A stretch of 64,000 nt of DNA from Strix aluco (taxonomy: Eukaryota > Chordata > Aves > Strigiformes > Strigidae), in contig NC_133933.1 of the NCBI RefSeq assembly GCF_031877795.1, forward strand, positions 4,834,632-4,898,631, given 5' to 3'. Positions 35,529 through 47,900 of this stretch are shown one piece after another. Within the stretch, counting starts at the first letter, position 1. The number at the start of each line of letters is the position of its first letter. The position numbers and the translations under genes are program-made. The notes below the pieces were generated by a model, which worked only from the letters and a program-made list of their open reading frames with translations, did not search any database and was not told the origin of the DNA.

Positions 35529-36307
35529 GCAGAATCACAGCATCATCCAGGTTGGAAAAGACCTTGAAGATCCTCCAGTCCAACCATTAACCTCACACTG
35601 ACCGTTCCCAACTCCACCAGATCCCTCAGTGCTGGGTCAGCCCGACTCTTAAACCCCTCCAGGGATGGGGACTCCACCCCTGCCCTGGGCAGCCCATTCC
35701 AACGCCCAACAACCCCTTCTGGAAAGAAATACTTCCTAAGAGCCAGTCTAACCCTGCCCTGGAGCAGCTTGAGGCCATTCCCTCTTGTCCTGTCGCTTGT
35801 TACTTGGTTAAAGAGACTCATCCCCAGCTCTCTGCACCCTCCTTTCAGGTAGCTGTAGAGGGCCATGAGGTCTCCCCTCAGCCTCCTCTTCTCCAGACTA
35901 AACCCCCCCAGTTCCCTCAGCCGCTCCCCATCAGACCTGTGCTCCAGACCCTGCACCAGCTTCGTTGCCCTTCTCTGGACACACTCGAGTCATTCAATGT
36001 CCTTTTTGTAGTGAGGGGCCCAAAACTGAACCCAGTCATCGAGGTGCGGCCTCACCAGTGCCAAGTACAGGGGTAAGATCCCTTCCCTGTCCCTGCTGGC
36101 CACGCTATTGCTGATACAAGCCAGGATGCCATTGGCCTTCTTGGCCACCTGGGCACACTGCTGGCTCATGTTCAGCCGGCTGTCAATCAACCCCCCCAGG
36201 TCCCTCTCTGACTGGCAGCTCTCCAGCCACTCCTCCCCAAGCCTGTAGCGCTGCTGGGGGTTGTTGTGGCCCAAGTGCAGCACCCAGCATTTGGCCTTAC
36301 TGAAACT
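35529..36307 (-). mobile_element. CR1 LINE, 5'-truncated, minus strand
   Basis: This is the longest copy of its subfamily here. Read on the minus strand it starts at [14 protein letters not shown], then [49 protein letters not shown], an in-frame TGA, then [17 protein letters not shown] and onward to the 3' end near 35529. Both halves (36388-35990 and 35956-35543) are in the same frame, so that one stop codon is the main lesion seen. The endonuclease and the RT core are missing. Confidence 0.96.
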
Positions 36308-39300
36308 CCTCCAGCAGTGATACAGTGCAGGTGTGATGAGGGAGGGAATGCAGTAAAATGACAGTATGAATGAAGTCAGCTGAAACAATTGAACAGCACT
36401 GAAAAGCTAAAAGTCTCCCGATGTCTTTCAGTTGGGAAGGAAACCCACCGAGCGCTGCACGTTAATACTGTCATGCCACAATGAAAAGATGCTACAGGAG
36501 GAGCATAGCTGGGTTCGGAAGTGACAACCTCCTGGCAGGGGAGGATTATAGTGGTGACTCAATCACAGGACAATGAAAGACTGCGGATGAAGACAGAAAG
36601 CACCTCCTGAACCATGAGACAGGTCTCCAACTCCCTTGCAAGTCCAATCTGTAAGGAAGAGAACACCGAGACACTGAAATTTTGGGTTGTACAGTACAAT
36701 GCTGTACTGTACACACTTGGATATGCACAGAGGAAAAAAAAAAAACATCCAAGGTGAAATGAAATAGAGGAAGAACTCTGCTGGGAAGAAAAATGCTAGG
36801 GCTTGCTTTTCATTATCTAAAACCACAACTCAGAACTGTCCGACTGACGATAAGAGATGTCACCCAACCAGGGAGCTGGACCCAGAGAGGAGAAGGAAAG
36901 CTTTCAAAACAGCTTCTGTAAGACATTAAACCAGCTTAATATCAAGCCAGACTGAAAACAAACATTTTAAATCCAGAACATCAAAGCATTGGGAGAGAAC
37001 ATGCTAAAGCAGAAAATCCCTGAATGAAAAGCTTGGGGTTTTAGTCCTTACATATTTGGCGAGTAACCAGTTATATGAATAATGCCAAATCCATATATTC
37101 TGCAGAATGTCCCAGGAAAGGTTTTCTATAGCCAGAACTCCATTCTGAGCAAGATTTGTCAACTCCCTCAGTGCATAATCCCATTCTGTGCACATAACCT
37201 TGTGCAATTTCAGCTAATAACCATTATTTTCTCCTCCGGACTATTGCAGGGGACTTGTGTGGGCTGCTACACGACTATTGCTTTTTGCCCAAAGTGACCT
37301 TCACTCAAAGGATGATGCCTGCTTGTATACACAGCAGTATTCATGGTCTGAAATGAGAGACATTATGTGGGCAAAGCTCCTGAAGACTTCAGTGGAAGTT
37401 TTGCTTGCCTGAGGACTTGGGGATGGCCTACATGTGTTTATAAAGCTTTCCTGTTCATTGGGATACAGAGAAATACTGCATACAGGCATAAAATGATAAC
37501 TGTGAGGCAATACCACCACGAGATAAATTATAATATAGCTGCACTTAAAAGGGTGTTTAACACAAATTAGCTATATCAAACTAACACTGAAGTTATAGAC
37601 TGCTGAAGCTGACTAAGGGATCTGAATGCCCAGTTGCTTTTAATCTGAGTGGGAACAAGGGAATTGAATTCCTTAAATAGTCTTGAATGTTTCATCACTA
37701 ATGCATAATGAATAAAGTTAAAGTAACTTGCTCTTAAAACCTAAAAACCTAGCCAAAAGATTTTGCCAACATCTTCTGGGACATATTCCCCCAACCATAC
37801 TGCCATTAAAATTAGAGATTCTCAGAGATCCCTGAAAATATTCCAAGTTTTGATGAAAATTTTCAGAAAAACCAGTTCCAACAAATGTTTTTCAATAGAT
37901 TGCTTTGATCCATTTAATAAAAATGTAAGTAGGCTATAAGTCTAATTAAAGAAAACAAATTTTAGCACCAAACCCTCTGTCCTACAACTCAGAACAGAAA
38001 CAACTGATCATACAAGATCTGTTCTTTCTCCCCGACCCCAACTGCATACTTCCATTTTTTTAACCTTTTTAAGAAGGTACAGAATTGGACTTCAAATATA
38101 ACAGTTTTGCATGGGCAGCACTGTAAAATTATTTCCTGAAAGAACCAAAATGTTGGTGGTGATGGAGAAACAGAGGGAAGCTAGTTACGTGAACACATCT
38201 TTTCACCATTTGAAAATGTGTTAATAACGAATCGACGAGCCAATACTCTTCCTTCCTGGATGTCTGTATGCCTGCCAGAAGATACTAAGACAGCATCCCC
38301 TGGGTTAAATATTCTTCAGCATTGTTATTCTCTTACTAGCAGTCTCTCTCCATTTTATGGGGCACTTTTCTCCAGATTTTCTCTCCTAAGTGGAGGTTAG
38401 CCACACACACAGCTCTGCTGAAGTCAGGGCCCAGTGTGCAGGTACTGTTCACCTCCACAGTGAATGCTGGGAGCTGTTTCAGACAGCTAAGGCCCCGAGG
38501 TGAGAAATTTCCCCATATATATATTCTAGGAAAAACATTCAGGGGAGGAGGAAGAGGGAGGAGGGGGCAGGAAAGCAATATAATAATGGTTACTGTAATG
38601 GGATTTGCTATTCTTGTTAATAGTTTAATCTATATAAACATTTACTGAGCCCTCTTATGTGCTTTTCACAATCAAGCCACTTTATATTTAGCTTAACACT
38701 CATAAGCCACAGTTAGCATCATCTGCATCTCCGCCAGCCACTTCTGCAACAACAGCAGCCAGGACTGGGATTTCCCACACCTAAAAACCCAGCCATGCAT
38801 GAGTGACCTCCTCAGCCACACACCATAGTGCTGGACACACCAAACACACGCTATGGAGATGACGGGTCTCAGGATCTGTGGGACTTGCTCTATATGAGGA
38901 AGTTCATCATGTATGTGCCGTGCTCCAAGGCACCGCTTGCATCAGACTCATAAATGGAGCCACGTGTGCTTCTCACCTGCACCAGAGACGACCCAACACT
39001 TCTAAAGCTTCGCAGATCACACACAGTTGAATCCTGTGCTTCTCATACAGTTTTTCCATGAAGGAATGACCAATTAGCAGTCCCTGTTTTGAGAGTTCAT
39101 CGATGAGATACTGAAGATATGAAAAAAAGATACAAAAGCACATGTACAGAGGGACAAGGCACGACTGGTGGCAGGGTGCGACAGCACCAGTCCCACAGGG
39201 GCCACCGTGATGAGGTGGGTGGTGCCGCAGTGGCTTTGCTGGTTTTGCCCTAAAGCAGTTGAATTTGCTGTTTCATACCATGGCATTTATGATATATTAT

Positions 39301-41644
39301 TGGTATCATACCACAGAACATACCATATGTTCTAAGGAGCCACAGGCCTTGCTTACAATCCTTATTCTTTAGCTTGATTTTAGGCAGAGAGAGAGAAAGA
39401 TTGCCTTAAGTTTTGCTTTCATCTCTCTAAATAGATAGTGCTAAAAGCATGTAAAAACATCCTATTGGTGTATCAGTATAAAGCTAATTTAAAAGGCTTA
39501 TAACTGGCTTTGAAATAAGCTGAGAGAATCTCCAAATTGACAAGTGCAAGGAGGGGGGGGGAAAAAAAGAAAATCTACTAAAGGCAGCTTTCCCTGCGAA
39601 ATGGCCCTCCCCATTGTGGATCTCGAGGGGAAGGGGGGCACTTTCCCCATCCAAAAGCCTGTCCCCACGACCTCGTGACAGAGGAAGTTGTGCCATTTAT
39701 AGATGCTGGTTCGTGTCGCTGTAGCAGGGAATGCCACAGGCAGCATCTGTCCAAGGAGCCCAGATATCACGTTCCAGAACACAGGAACTCTGAAATGTGT
39801 GGTCTCAAGATTAGTTTGCTATAATGCATCTAATTTATTTTGGCATTTCCTAGGGACAAAAAAAAAAAAAAAAAAAAAAACATCTACAGGCAATGCTGTT
39901 GCATTAGCTCTGAGAAACGTGAAAAAATACAACTGAAAGAAACATGTCTTTTGGGTAGGTGGGTTTTGGGGGGGCTTTTTTTTTTTTTTTTAATAAGAAA
40001 CAACCCACAATTTTCCATTGTGCCACTTGGACGCACTTTGGACTGTAGAGTATCACAGGTCAATTCACGCCCAAGGCAAAGCCTGAAATACCGTTTCCCG
40101 TTGGAGCTTCAAGCTCACCACCACACAAACACATTCAAACAGACCCAAATACTGATAACACAGCAATACAGAAAAAGTGATATTCTTCTAACTGGAATTT
40201 GAATAAGAACAATCCTATCCTGCCTAGGGCCACACCAGAGCAACAAACCTCAAACGCTGATCAAAACCTTAAATATCCCACCGCTGTGGCTGAATCTTTG
40301 TGTTCGGAGCAGGGCTGTCCAACTCCTTTGCCTCTTGCCAGTTGATGCAAGAACCTACCCCCTTTATAGAGGGCACAGTTAAACTGATAGGAGCCCCACA
40401 GTGTGCCACAGGGAAAAGAGAAATCTCCAGTGTCCTTGGGACCCATTTATGTGCCAGACAAGCTTTGGGTAATTCTGGTGACTTATCTCACATTATTTAA
40501 CTCTAACATCTCCATCAAGGCTTACATACAGACCTCAACCTTTTCAAGAGTCTGGCTGAGTTTGGATTTTGGAAACTGAGGTCAAGCCCGTCAGGTGTGG
40601 GTTATTCCATCAATTAGTTAGTTCTCCTAATAAGGAGAATTCAAGGGAACTGATCTCTCTGGAATTTGTCCATAAAGTGAGTCCAGAAGCTGAGCAAAAG
40701 TCAGTTACTCTCGTTCTTCCGTATATGTAGTACTCCTCTTTTTGAATGCAAGGACGCATTTTCTTAGTTAAAAGACTAATAAGGGCTCTATGATAAATAA
40801 ATAAAGGAATGAAGCAAAAAGAAGCTGACTTAAAATGTCCTGGTAGATTTTAATATCTCTTTTCTTAAAAATAAACAAGTGACTAGCTGAAGAGAAGTCT
40901 GGATTCCTGCAGGCAACAGTAACAGAGCTTTCAAAGAAAAGACAATCACAATGATTACAGTATCACCTGTGAAATGAAACACCACGTGCCGGTTTCCTAC
41001 TCGCACATTTAATGGAGCTGTTATGTGCAGACAGCTGTAAGGAAGAAATTACCTTCGAGTAAAAATAAAAGGGGAGCTTGAGGATCCAGAAATTAACTAC
41101 AGGAAAAAAAAAAAAAAAAAGAAAAAGATGCAAAACATTAAGCAGACACTGTGAAGAAGTGTGGATGAAAGGAAGAAAAGCCCAAATGCTAGCAAAAATA
41201 ATAGCATTCCGTGGACCATTAAATGCTGAAAATATCTCTATAGTCAACTTGTCTGCAGTATATAGTATATAAGGTTGACATCTGCTGTTTGGAGAGCTGT
41301 AAGAAGCCTGCTCCTCATGACTTCCCTCTACCTGCCTCTGAAACCACCAACATTTAGGGGCTGAGGCAAAGTGGGATGAAATCAACACCTTTTAGCTAGC
41401 ATACTAATTAACAAGTGAGTTTCAATTTAGATATTGTGATTTATTAGTTGCTTTGCACACTCTCCTACCCTGCTCCTCTCTGTGCTTACACATTTAATAC
41501 TTCTCAGTGAGGAAGTGGAAAACCTTTGGACATCTATAGCTGTAATGCTGAGAGGACAAGATTCCCTTTCCATCAATATCAGATTATTTCACTGATTTAA
41601 ATTAATCTGGATTTATGCTGGTAGATTAGTAAAAATTAACCCTA
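36308..41644. other. Presumed intron or intergenic DNA, no exon seen
   Basis: About 5.3 kb, mostly AT-rich, without a recognisable exon or transposon. It contains A12 at 36734-36745, a G-run plus A-rich purine block at 39548-39573, A23 at 39858-39880, T16 at 39976-39991 and A17 at 41104-41120. Confidence 0.5.
39858..39991. repeat. A23 and T16 homopolymer pair
   Basis: A23 at 39858-39880 is followed about 95 bases later by T16 at 39976-39991, which is preceded by a run of eight G. The complementary homopolymers could pair as a hairpin or give rise to strand-slippage length variation. Confidence 0.8.
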
Positions 41645-42930
41645 GCAGAACCAGATGTCTAGAAGGGATTTCCAGAGGTCATTTAGTCTGTCCATCCACC
41701 CGTGCAAGGAAGACTTGCAGAGGTCTAGCTTATTTCCAAAGTGTCAGAGACTCGCTTGTCCCAGGGAATCTGCTCCAGTCCTTCACACTCCCTTAGTATC
41801 AGATTAATTACTAAAAATAAAGTGCCCTAATTGTTCCTTGAAGTAGTTTAGCCCACAGCTTCTTAACTGCCAGGGTAAGGAAGACTAAATCATTCCCCTT
41901 TTCCTTCGCAGTTGCTGACAATGTTTTGGAAGAAATTTAGTCTCCCCCTCAGTCTCCCTCTCCTGAGGATGAAACCCCCTCAATCTTTCCTGGCAGATCA
42001 AGTCTTCTAGACCTTTGATCAGTCTTACTGCTTTCCTTTTCATACTCAGCCATTGTCCAGCTCAGTCTTGAAGTACACTGGCCAAAAGTGAGTGCTGTGC
42101 TCCTGCTTGCTGGCACAGAGCTGACTGCAAGGATTATGGCACTTGCCATAGTGGCAACGGTCCTGCTCATACAGCTGATGTGCCTTTTCTGCAACAGCGT
42201 GGCATTGTTTATTCACGATCCACTTGTGAGCCATCAAAATCTTTCATCCTTATTGATAAATCAACTACACACGTAGTGGTTGTTCCCCAGCATGTTGTAA
42301 CTATATAATAACCTAGATTAAGAGTTTATTGCAGCACATAACTCTATATTCAGCAGAGGCACAATGCACCGTCCCAGCTGAATCTCAAGCTGGTTTTGTG
42401 TTTTTACCACAACTGTAGTTTGCAAAGATCATACTGAAATCTAACCCTGCCCAGTGTGCTCACAGCCTCTTCCAACACGGTGTCAGCGGCAAATTTAAAT
42501 TGCATCCCCTCTCTTCCATCAGCCAGATCACATATGGAAATGAAAGACATGCACATGGAACAGCCCCCTCAAGAACCTCCCTCAAAAATGTCCTTCTATC
42601 TGTTTTCCAACCAGTTTTGCACCCAGGTATTTTTCAACCATGCCATCCTTATAAAAGTGCATGTGAAGCAGCTCCAAAATTCAAACCAATCTCAGGGTGT
42701 TGCCCTATTATAGTGGGAAATTAGACTGGTTTAAATCTCTTGCATCTCAAAAAAGTCTACGCTGCCTGATATTCATCCCCTCATTTTCTTCTAGGTGCTC
42801 ACAGATATTTTGTTTGGTTATTTGTTCCAGTGCTTTTCCAGGAACTGAAGCTAAGCTGACAGGTCTATAATTCTAGACCTGCTTGTTAGCACCACTTTTA
42901 TACCCATGAGCTGAAACCTGCACACAGTAC
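41645..42930 (-). mobile_element. Old, decayed CR1/L3-type LINE, minus strand
   Basis: Read on the minus strand, the pieces still align with the CR1 C-terminal region. KGLEDLICQERLRGF matches the [13 protein letters not shown] block, FWPVYFKTELDNG matches [12 protein letters not shown], and VNKQCHAVAEKAHQL matches [15 protein letters not shown]. Further on (42450-42900), 'cacggtgtcagcggcaaat' and 'aagctaagctgacaggtct' resemble more upstream CR1/L3 sequence. The copy has many stops and indels and is far more diverged than the others, so it is an ancient insertion. Limits are approximate. Confidence 0.65.
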
Positions 42931-44057
42931 TCCTGGGCTCTGCTCCAACAGACCACTTTAGCACATATTTAATTGCAAGAGTGAGAGACGTCTGTGGCTG
43001 TAGAGGGGATGAGTCACATGCTTAATGTTACTCATGTGTTTGGATGTTCTTCTAGTTCCTAAGAATGGATACATGAAGAAAAAAACCCACCAAACTCAAG
43101 CAAAACAAAGATGTGTTTTTATACAATGCTTATGACTTTAAGAATGCAAATACCAAAAAATATTAAACATTGATCTCCATGGATGAGTGAGAAGCAGGAA
43201 TCATTCTGTTACCCTGTGATCATCTCCACTGTGATGACTTTTTTTGCAATTGTGCTGCTTTATTACCTAGTTTTGTCACATCTTTCTCAACTCTCCCTTG
43301 TCTTAATACCTGTTACATTATGCTTCCAGCAAGTTTTCCAGCCTTATTAGTCCTTTCTTCTAGAGAATAAATGAATTGATTAGATGTCACGTAGCCTTTC
43401 ATGAACTCTTATTGACACCTCTCATAGCAGCATTCTGTGCATTTCAAGTGTACCTTTATGCTTCTGAAAGACAGAGTACTGACCACTCTGGAGAGCTAGA
43501 CTAATCTCACTCCTAGGTCAGCTCTGCCCTGATCAGTTCAAGCCAACAAAGCTATTAAACCCCACACTCCATCTCCCAACTTTAGGATTACCTGTAGCAA
43601 TATCTCAGGAGCAAGCAGCATATTGAAAATGGTCAAACACATGATGGGATCAGCACACAATGGTGGGGCTCAACAGGAGTCCTCTGCTGCTCTCCATCCT
43701 CTCCTTCAACTTCAGAAAGCCTTTGCTGATCTCCAAATCAGGCATTTAGCTTCAACACAGCCCTGGATCTGACTGATGCTGCTTTATCAAATGAACTGTT
43801 TACACCTGTTGAGTTGCCTGTGGGCTTGAGTCTCCACAGGGATAGTCACTCAACTCTACTCCATGGCACTGCCAGTCCAGTGGCTAATTGCCATGTGGAC
43901 AGAGCCACCTGGATAACCAGGTGCTGAGGCCCTGCCCCTAACTCCCCTCTATGCTTCATTCCGCTCAGTTTCCTGTTTCTACCACTGCTTGTTGCTTGCG
44001 TCTGAGCCCAGGGTGTACGTGGCCATCCAGGCTTTCTTCCATACCTCTTCTAGCTAA
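42931..44057. other. Presumed intron or intergenic DNA, no exon seen
   Basis: No recognisable exon or repeat between the old and the young CR1 copies. Confidence 0.5.
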
Positions 44058-44583
44058 TTCACAGAATCCCAGAATCATCTCGGTTGGAAAAGACCTTGAA
44101 GATCATCCAGTCCAACCATTAACCTCACACTGACCGTTCCCAACTCCACCAGATCCCTCAGCGCTGGGTCAACCCGACTCTTCAACCCCTCCAGGGATGG
44201 GGACTCCCCCCCTGCCCTGGGCAGCCCATTCCAACGCCCAACAACCCCTTCTGGAAAGAAATGCTTCCTAAGAGCCAGTCTAACCCTGCCCTGGCGCAGC
44301 GTGAGGCCATTCCCTCTTGTCCTGTCACTTGTTCCTTGGTTCAAGAGACTCATCCCCCCTCTCTGCACCCTCCTTTCAGGCAGTTGTAGAGGGCGATGAG
44401 GTCTCCCCTCAGCCTCCTCTTCTCCAGACTAAACCCCCCCAGTTCCCTCAGCCGCTCCCCATCAGACCTGTGCTCCAGACCCTGCACCAGCTTCGTTGCC
44501 CTTCTCTGGACACACTTGAGTTATTCAATGACCTTTTTGTAGTGAGGGGCCCAAAACTGAACCCAGTAATTGAGGTGCGGCCT
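44058..44583 (-). mobile_element. CR1 LINE, 5'-truncated, minus strand
   Basis: The sequence starts at the 3' unit 'cacagaatcccagaatcat' and runs, on the minus strand upward, to VQFWAP and a break at 'gaggtgcggcc' (44583). It belongs to the same subfamily as the copies at 25, 27 and 35 kb and is very similar to them. A TAA at 44519-44521 occupies the same codon as the TGA of the 25 and 35 kb copies, and a frame break lies near 44355. Confidence 0.95.
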
Positions 44584-44902
44584 ATTCCTTCATTCCCTCC
44601 ACACAAATCATTTCCCCAGATCAGCAGAGACCTCAAAGAACACTGCTTATCCCAGACTAAATTTATCTTATGCATACAGAACTGGGGAGGAATTCCAGCT
44701 AGCAGAGCTCTCTTGCAAGCTAATTATTCTTCAAAGAAGTTTTAGGCAGTCCCAGGGAGCATCTAACTATTGATTTTCTACTCTGTATAATTTCCCTGTA
44801 AAATGTAATCATTCTCTTCCTGTCTCGCTCTGTCACTTGTCTCTCAGAACAACCTGGGAACAATAAAAGAATGGAATAGAGGGCACCAAGAGGGGCACTG
44901 TC

Positions 44903-44924
44903 AAAAAAAAAAAAAAAAAAAAAA
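44903..44924 (+). repeat. Poly-A run (A22)
   Basis: Uninterrupted homopolymer 320 bases from a CR1 copy but not part of it; no attached repeat body is recognised. Confidence 0.85.
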
Positions 44925-47900
44925 GTCTGTGTACAAGCAGAGTTTGTAAAAGCAAAACCAAGAAATGTATATAGACCTTGTTTAATATTCATCAGCCAGT
45001 GTACTGCATAACTGAAACCCAAATGTAACTGTTACGAAAATTCAAGCTAGAAGGAAATCAGATGGAGACAGCATTCTAAGGACTCTGGTATTTCAGAGTT
45101 TCTCATTTCTGGGTTTCTAGCATAAATGTACCACAGAGGGAAACGTTACTGAATATATTGGTTGCTTACAAATGGCTACATTTGTATATAAATTCACCTC
45201 TTAAAAAAAAAAAAAGAGAAAATAAGTTGGCAATAAGAGACTCCAAGGAACTCCTAGTATAAATCTTATTGCTAACACATTATTTTATGGAACAACAAAA
45301 TAAAATTGGAATTGAGACCAGCAAATTTAAAAACCCCATTGTGCAAGATGAAGCTGGTTTTTTTTTTCTTTGGCTTCCGGCACAGCAAAGCGCTCGATGC
45401 ATGATTAACTTCCTGAACATTAGGAATGCCTTTTGACTTCAAAAAGTTAGCACCTTTAAATTTACTTGCATTCTGAATACTGAGTATTTAAGATGCTGAC
45501 TTCTATGCTGGTGCTTGATTTCTCTGTTTGCTATAAAATCCAGCCTACTTAAGGACACCATCGAATAATTCTTTGACTCTGCCTAGGTAAACTGCCCTGT
45601 GAGGGATGGGAAGTCTCTAGAGGGGCAAGAACCACTTTTATTATAGCAAGGAAGATAAGGGCTTGTTAGAAGAGAACAGGGAGAGCAGGTTGGGCATAGA
45701 GCGGTACCGCTTCGCCCATATCCGTGCTGACAAAACTCTGTGATGTAACTTAAAGCCACACCCTGAGTGCTTTTAATCAGGAGAGGGCTCCACAAAGCCA
45801 GTTAGTTCAAGAAGCTGCATCTGGGTCTCTGTTGACCTCTGCCAAGTCTCTGCTCTTCCCTTGTAGTACAGGTACTACAGCGTAAAGAACTGATTTTGAC
45901 TTCTTCCATGCCTAAGATTAAAACCCTGCAGGACTAGGGACAAATGTTGGTTCTGAGGCTGTACTGCCCAAACTTGAGCCTATTTTAATCAGGTTTTGCC
46001 AGCCCCTTTCCCTTGGATGTCAAATGACAGTTCAGAAGGGGAAGAGAAATGCTTTGGAAAGTAGAATACACAATTACAGTCCATAGTGGGTTTTTTTCCT
46101 AATTTTCTTCACAGACTTTCAAGTCCTTCCTATATCCCTTAGGAAAATAAATTCTTATCAGAAGCTATTTAATGAAAGGAAAGAAAAAAACCCAAACTAT
46201 TATTGACTCAAAGAAAAAAGAAGCTGAGCAAATTTAGGTAAAGTGTGTCCTGCTGCTGCTGCTGCCAGGCAAAGTTGGTGCTCAGCAGACAGCTTCTTTT
46301 GTGTGTCAACACTTAGCTATGCATCCTGGCATTCATTATTTAACAGCCTCCATGTGACATATAGCTTTCAGAAACACGATATTCTTTAACAACCCAGATA
46401 AGAACTCAGCTTTGAAATGGCTTAGATTCTTACTGATCTGAAAGGACGACTGTGCGGAGATCCCCATGCACTGTCAGAGCAATGCCCTGGACTCTGCTAG
46501 AAAAGAAGCTGGTTTCGGAGGTTTCATCACAGAATTGAGCCATTCTGTGGCATGTTGTCTGAACTGGAGTCAAATTCCTGTTCCCTATTCTTCTGGCACC
46601 CTTGGAAATCTGCCAAAAATAAAAAACAAATGCCAAAGGAAGGGAGTGGCCAAAATCCACATGCAAAGTTTATCATTAAAACCTTAAATCGGAACTTCCA
46701 AATCCAAGTGCTTCAAGTTATGCTCTGAGCTCCCCATGAGGAGCATTAAAAATGACCCAGTTTAGAGTGGCTCTGAGCAGCTGGAGTCCTGTCAGGAGGC
46801 CTTGAACATTCACTGCGCTGAGCCAAAGCATCTCCCTTTCATTCAGGGGCCCATTCAGAAAGTGGGCATTTGCACGATGGTAAGAAAAAAGCAGAAGGAC
46901 CTAAGTCCTTTAGGATTTAAAATACATCTATTTTCACTTTCCCAGCATGAAGAGCACTTTCTTCTACACCTTCGGGCACCTGCATGCCAAGAGATGAGGG
47001 CAAGATGCACAGATGCTGCAAGCCAAAGGAGAAGATAAGCTGGGAAGGATCCAAGCTTCACCCAGGAGCAGAATGACATTTCAGAACATTATGCTTGGGA
47101 GGGTGCCAGTCCAAATGATCTCCTACGCGCTGCCTAGGCTGGAAAACTGAGCCCCCATATTTCTGTAATAGAGCAGTTACAATTTCTTACCAGTGATGCA
47201 ACCATTAGAGGAGGCAAAGATCCTGAGTCAAAGAAACTGCTCAGCTGAGGGGTATGGGTAAACGCACAGCTTCTGAAAAATGGGTCCTGCATTTTCTCAT
47301 AAAAGTAGGACTATATGAGAAGGCAGGGGAAAGGGGTTTGAAACTGCCCTGAAGAATAACATTTACATCCTGTTATCTACAAAGACCTAGTCCTGCCAAC
47401 CATGTACTCCCCCGCTGAGCCCAGAAACAGGCCTTACAGGCTGTCTCACTTACTGAAGGGCCAAGAAGGTAACCCCGTGCAGTTGCTCAGAGACGGCATG
47501 CTTGATAGCATTTCTGGCATTCAGCTGGGGACTGAACTACATCAGAGAAGCCAAGTCATTTTTTCTGAGGGCTTTTACATTCCAGACCTATCGATTAATT
47601 CCTTCTGTATAATGGAAGTGAGGTTTGGGACCAGGTGCAGGTGGGTGAGTAGTAGCTGCTCTCTCTTGAATCCTTCTCTGTGGGGCTCAAATTGCATCAG
47701 TGGGCTTAGCAGCAAATTTCAGTATCTCCGTTTCTTCTATTAAAAGTCTCTCCACTGTCTACAATACCTCTTCTTCTCTTGCACCCCTCCAGCTCTACCA
47801 TGGAGTTGACTTTTGACTTCTTTTTTAAAAAAATGCAAACCTTCCCGTATTTCCATCCTCTGGGCTTTTCGTTTTTTTGGGAGGGGAAGGTATTAAGCTT

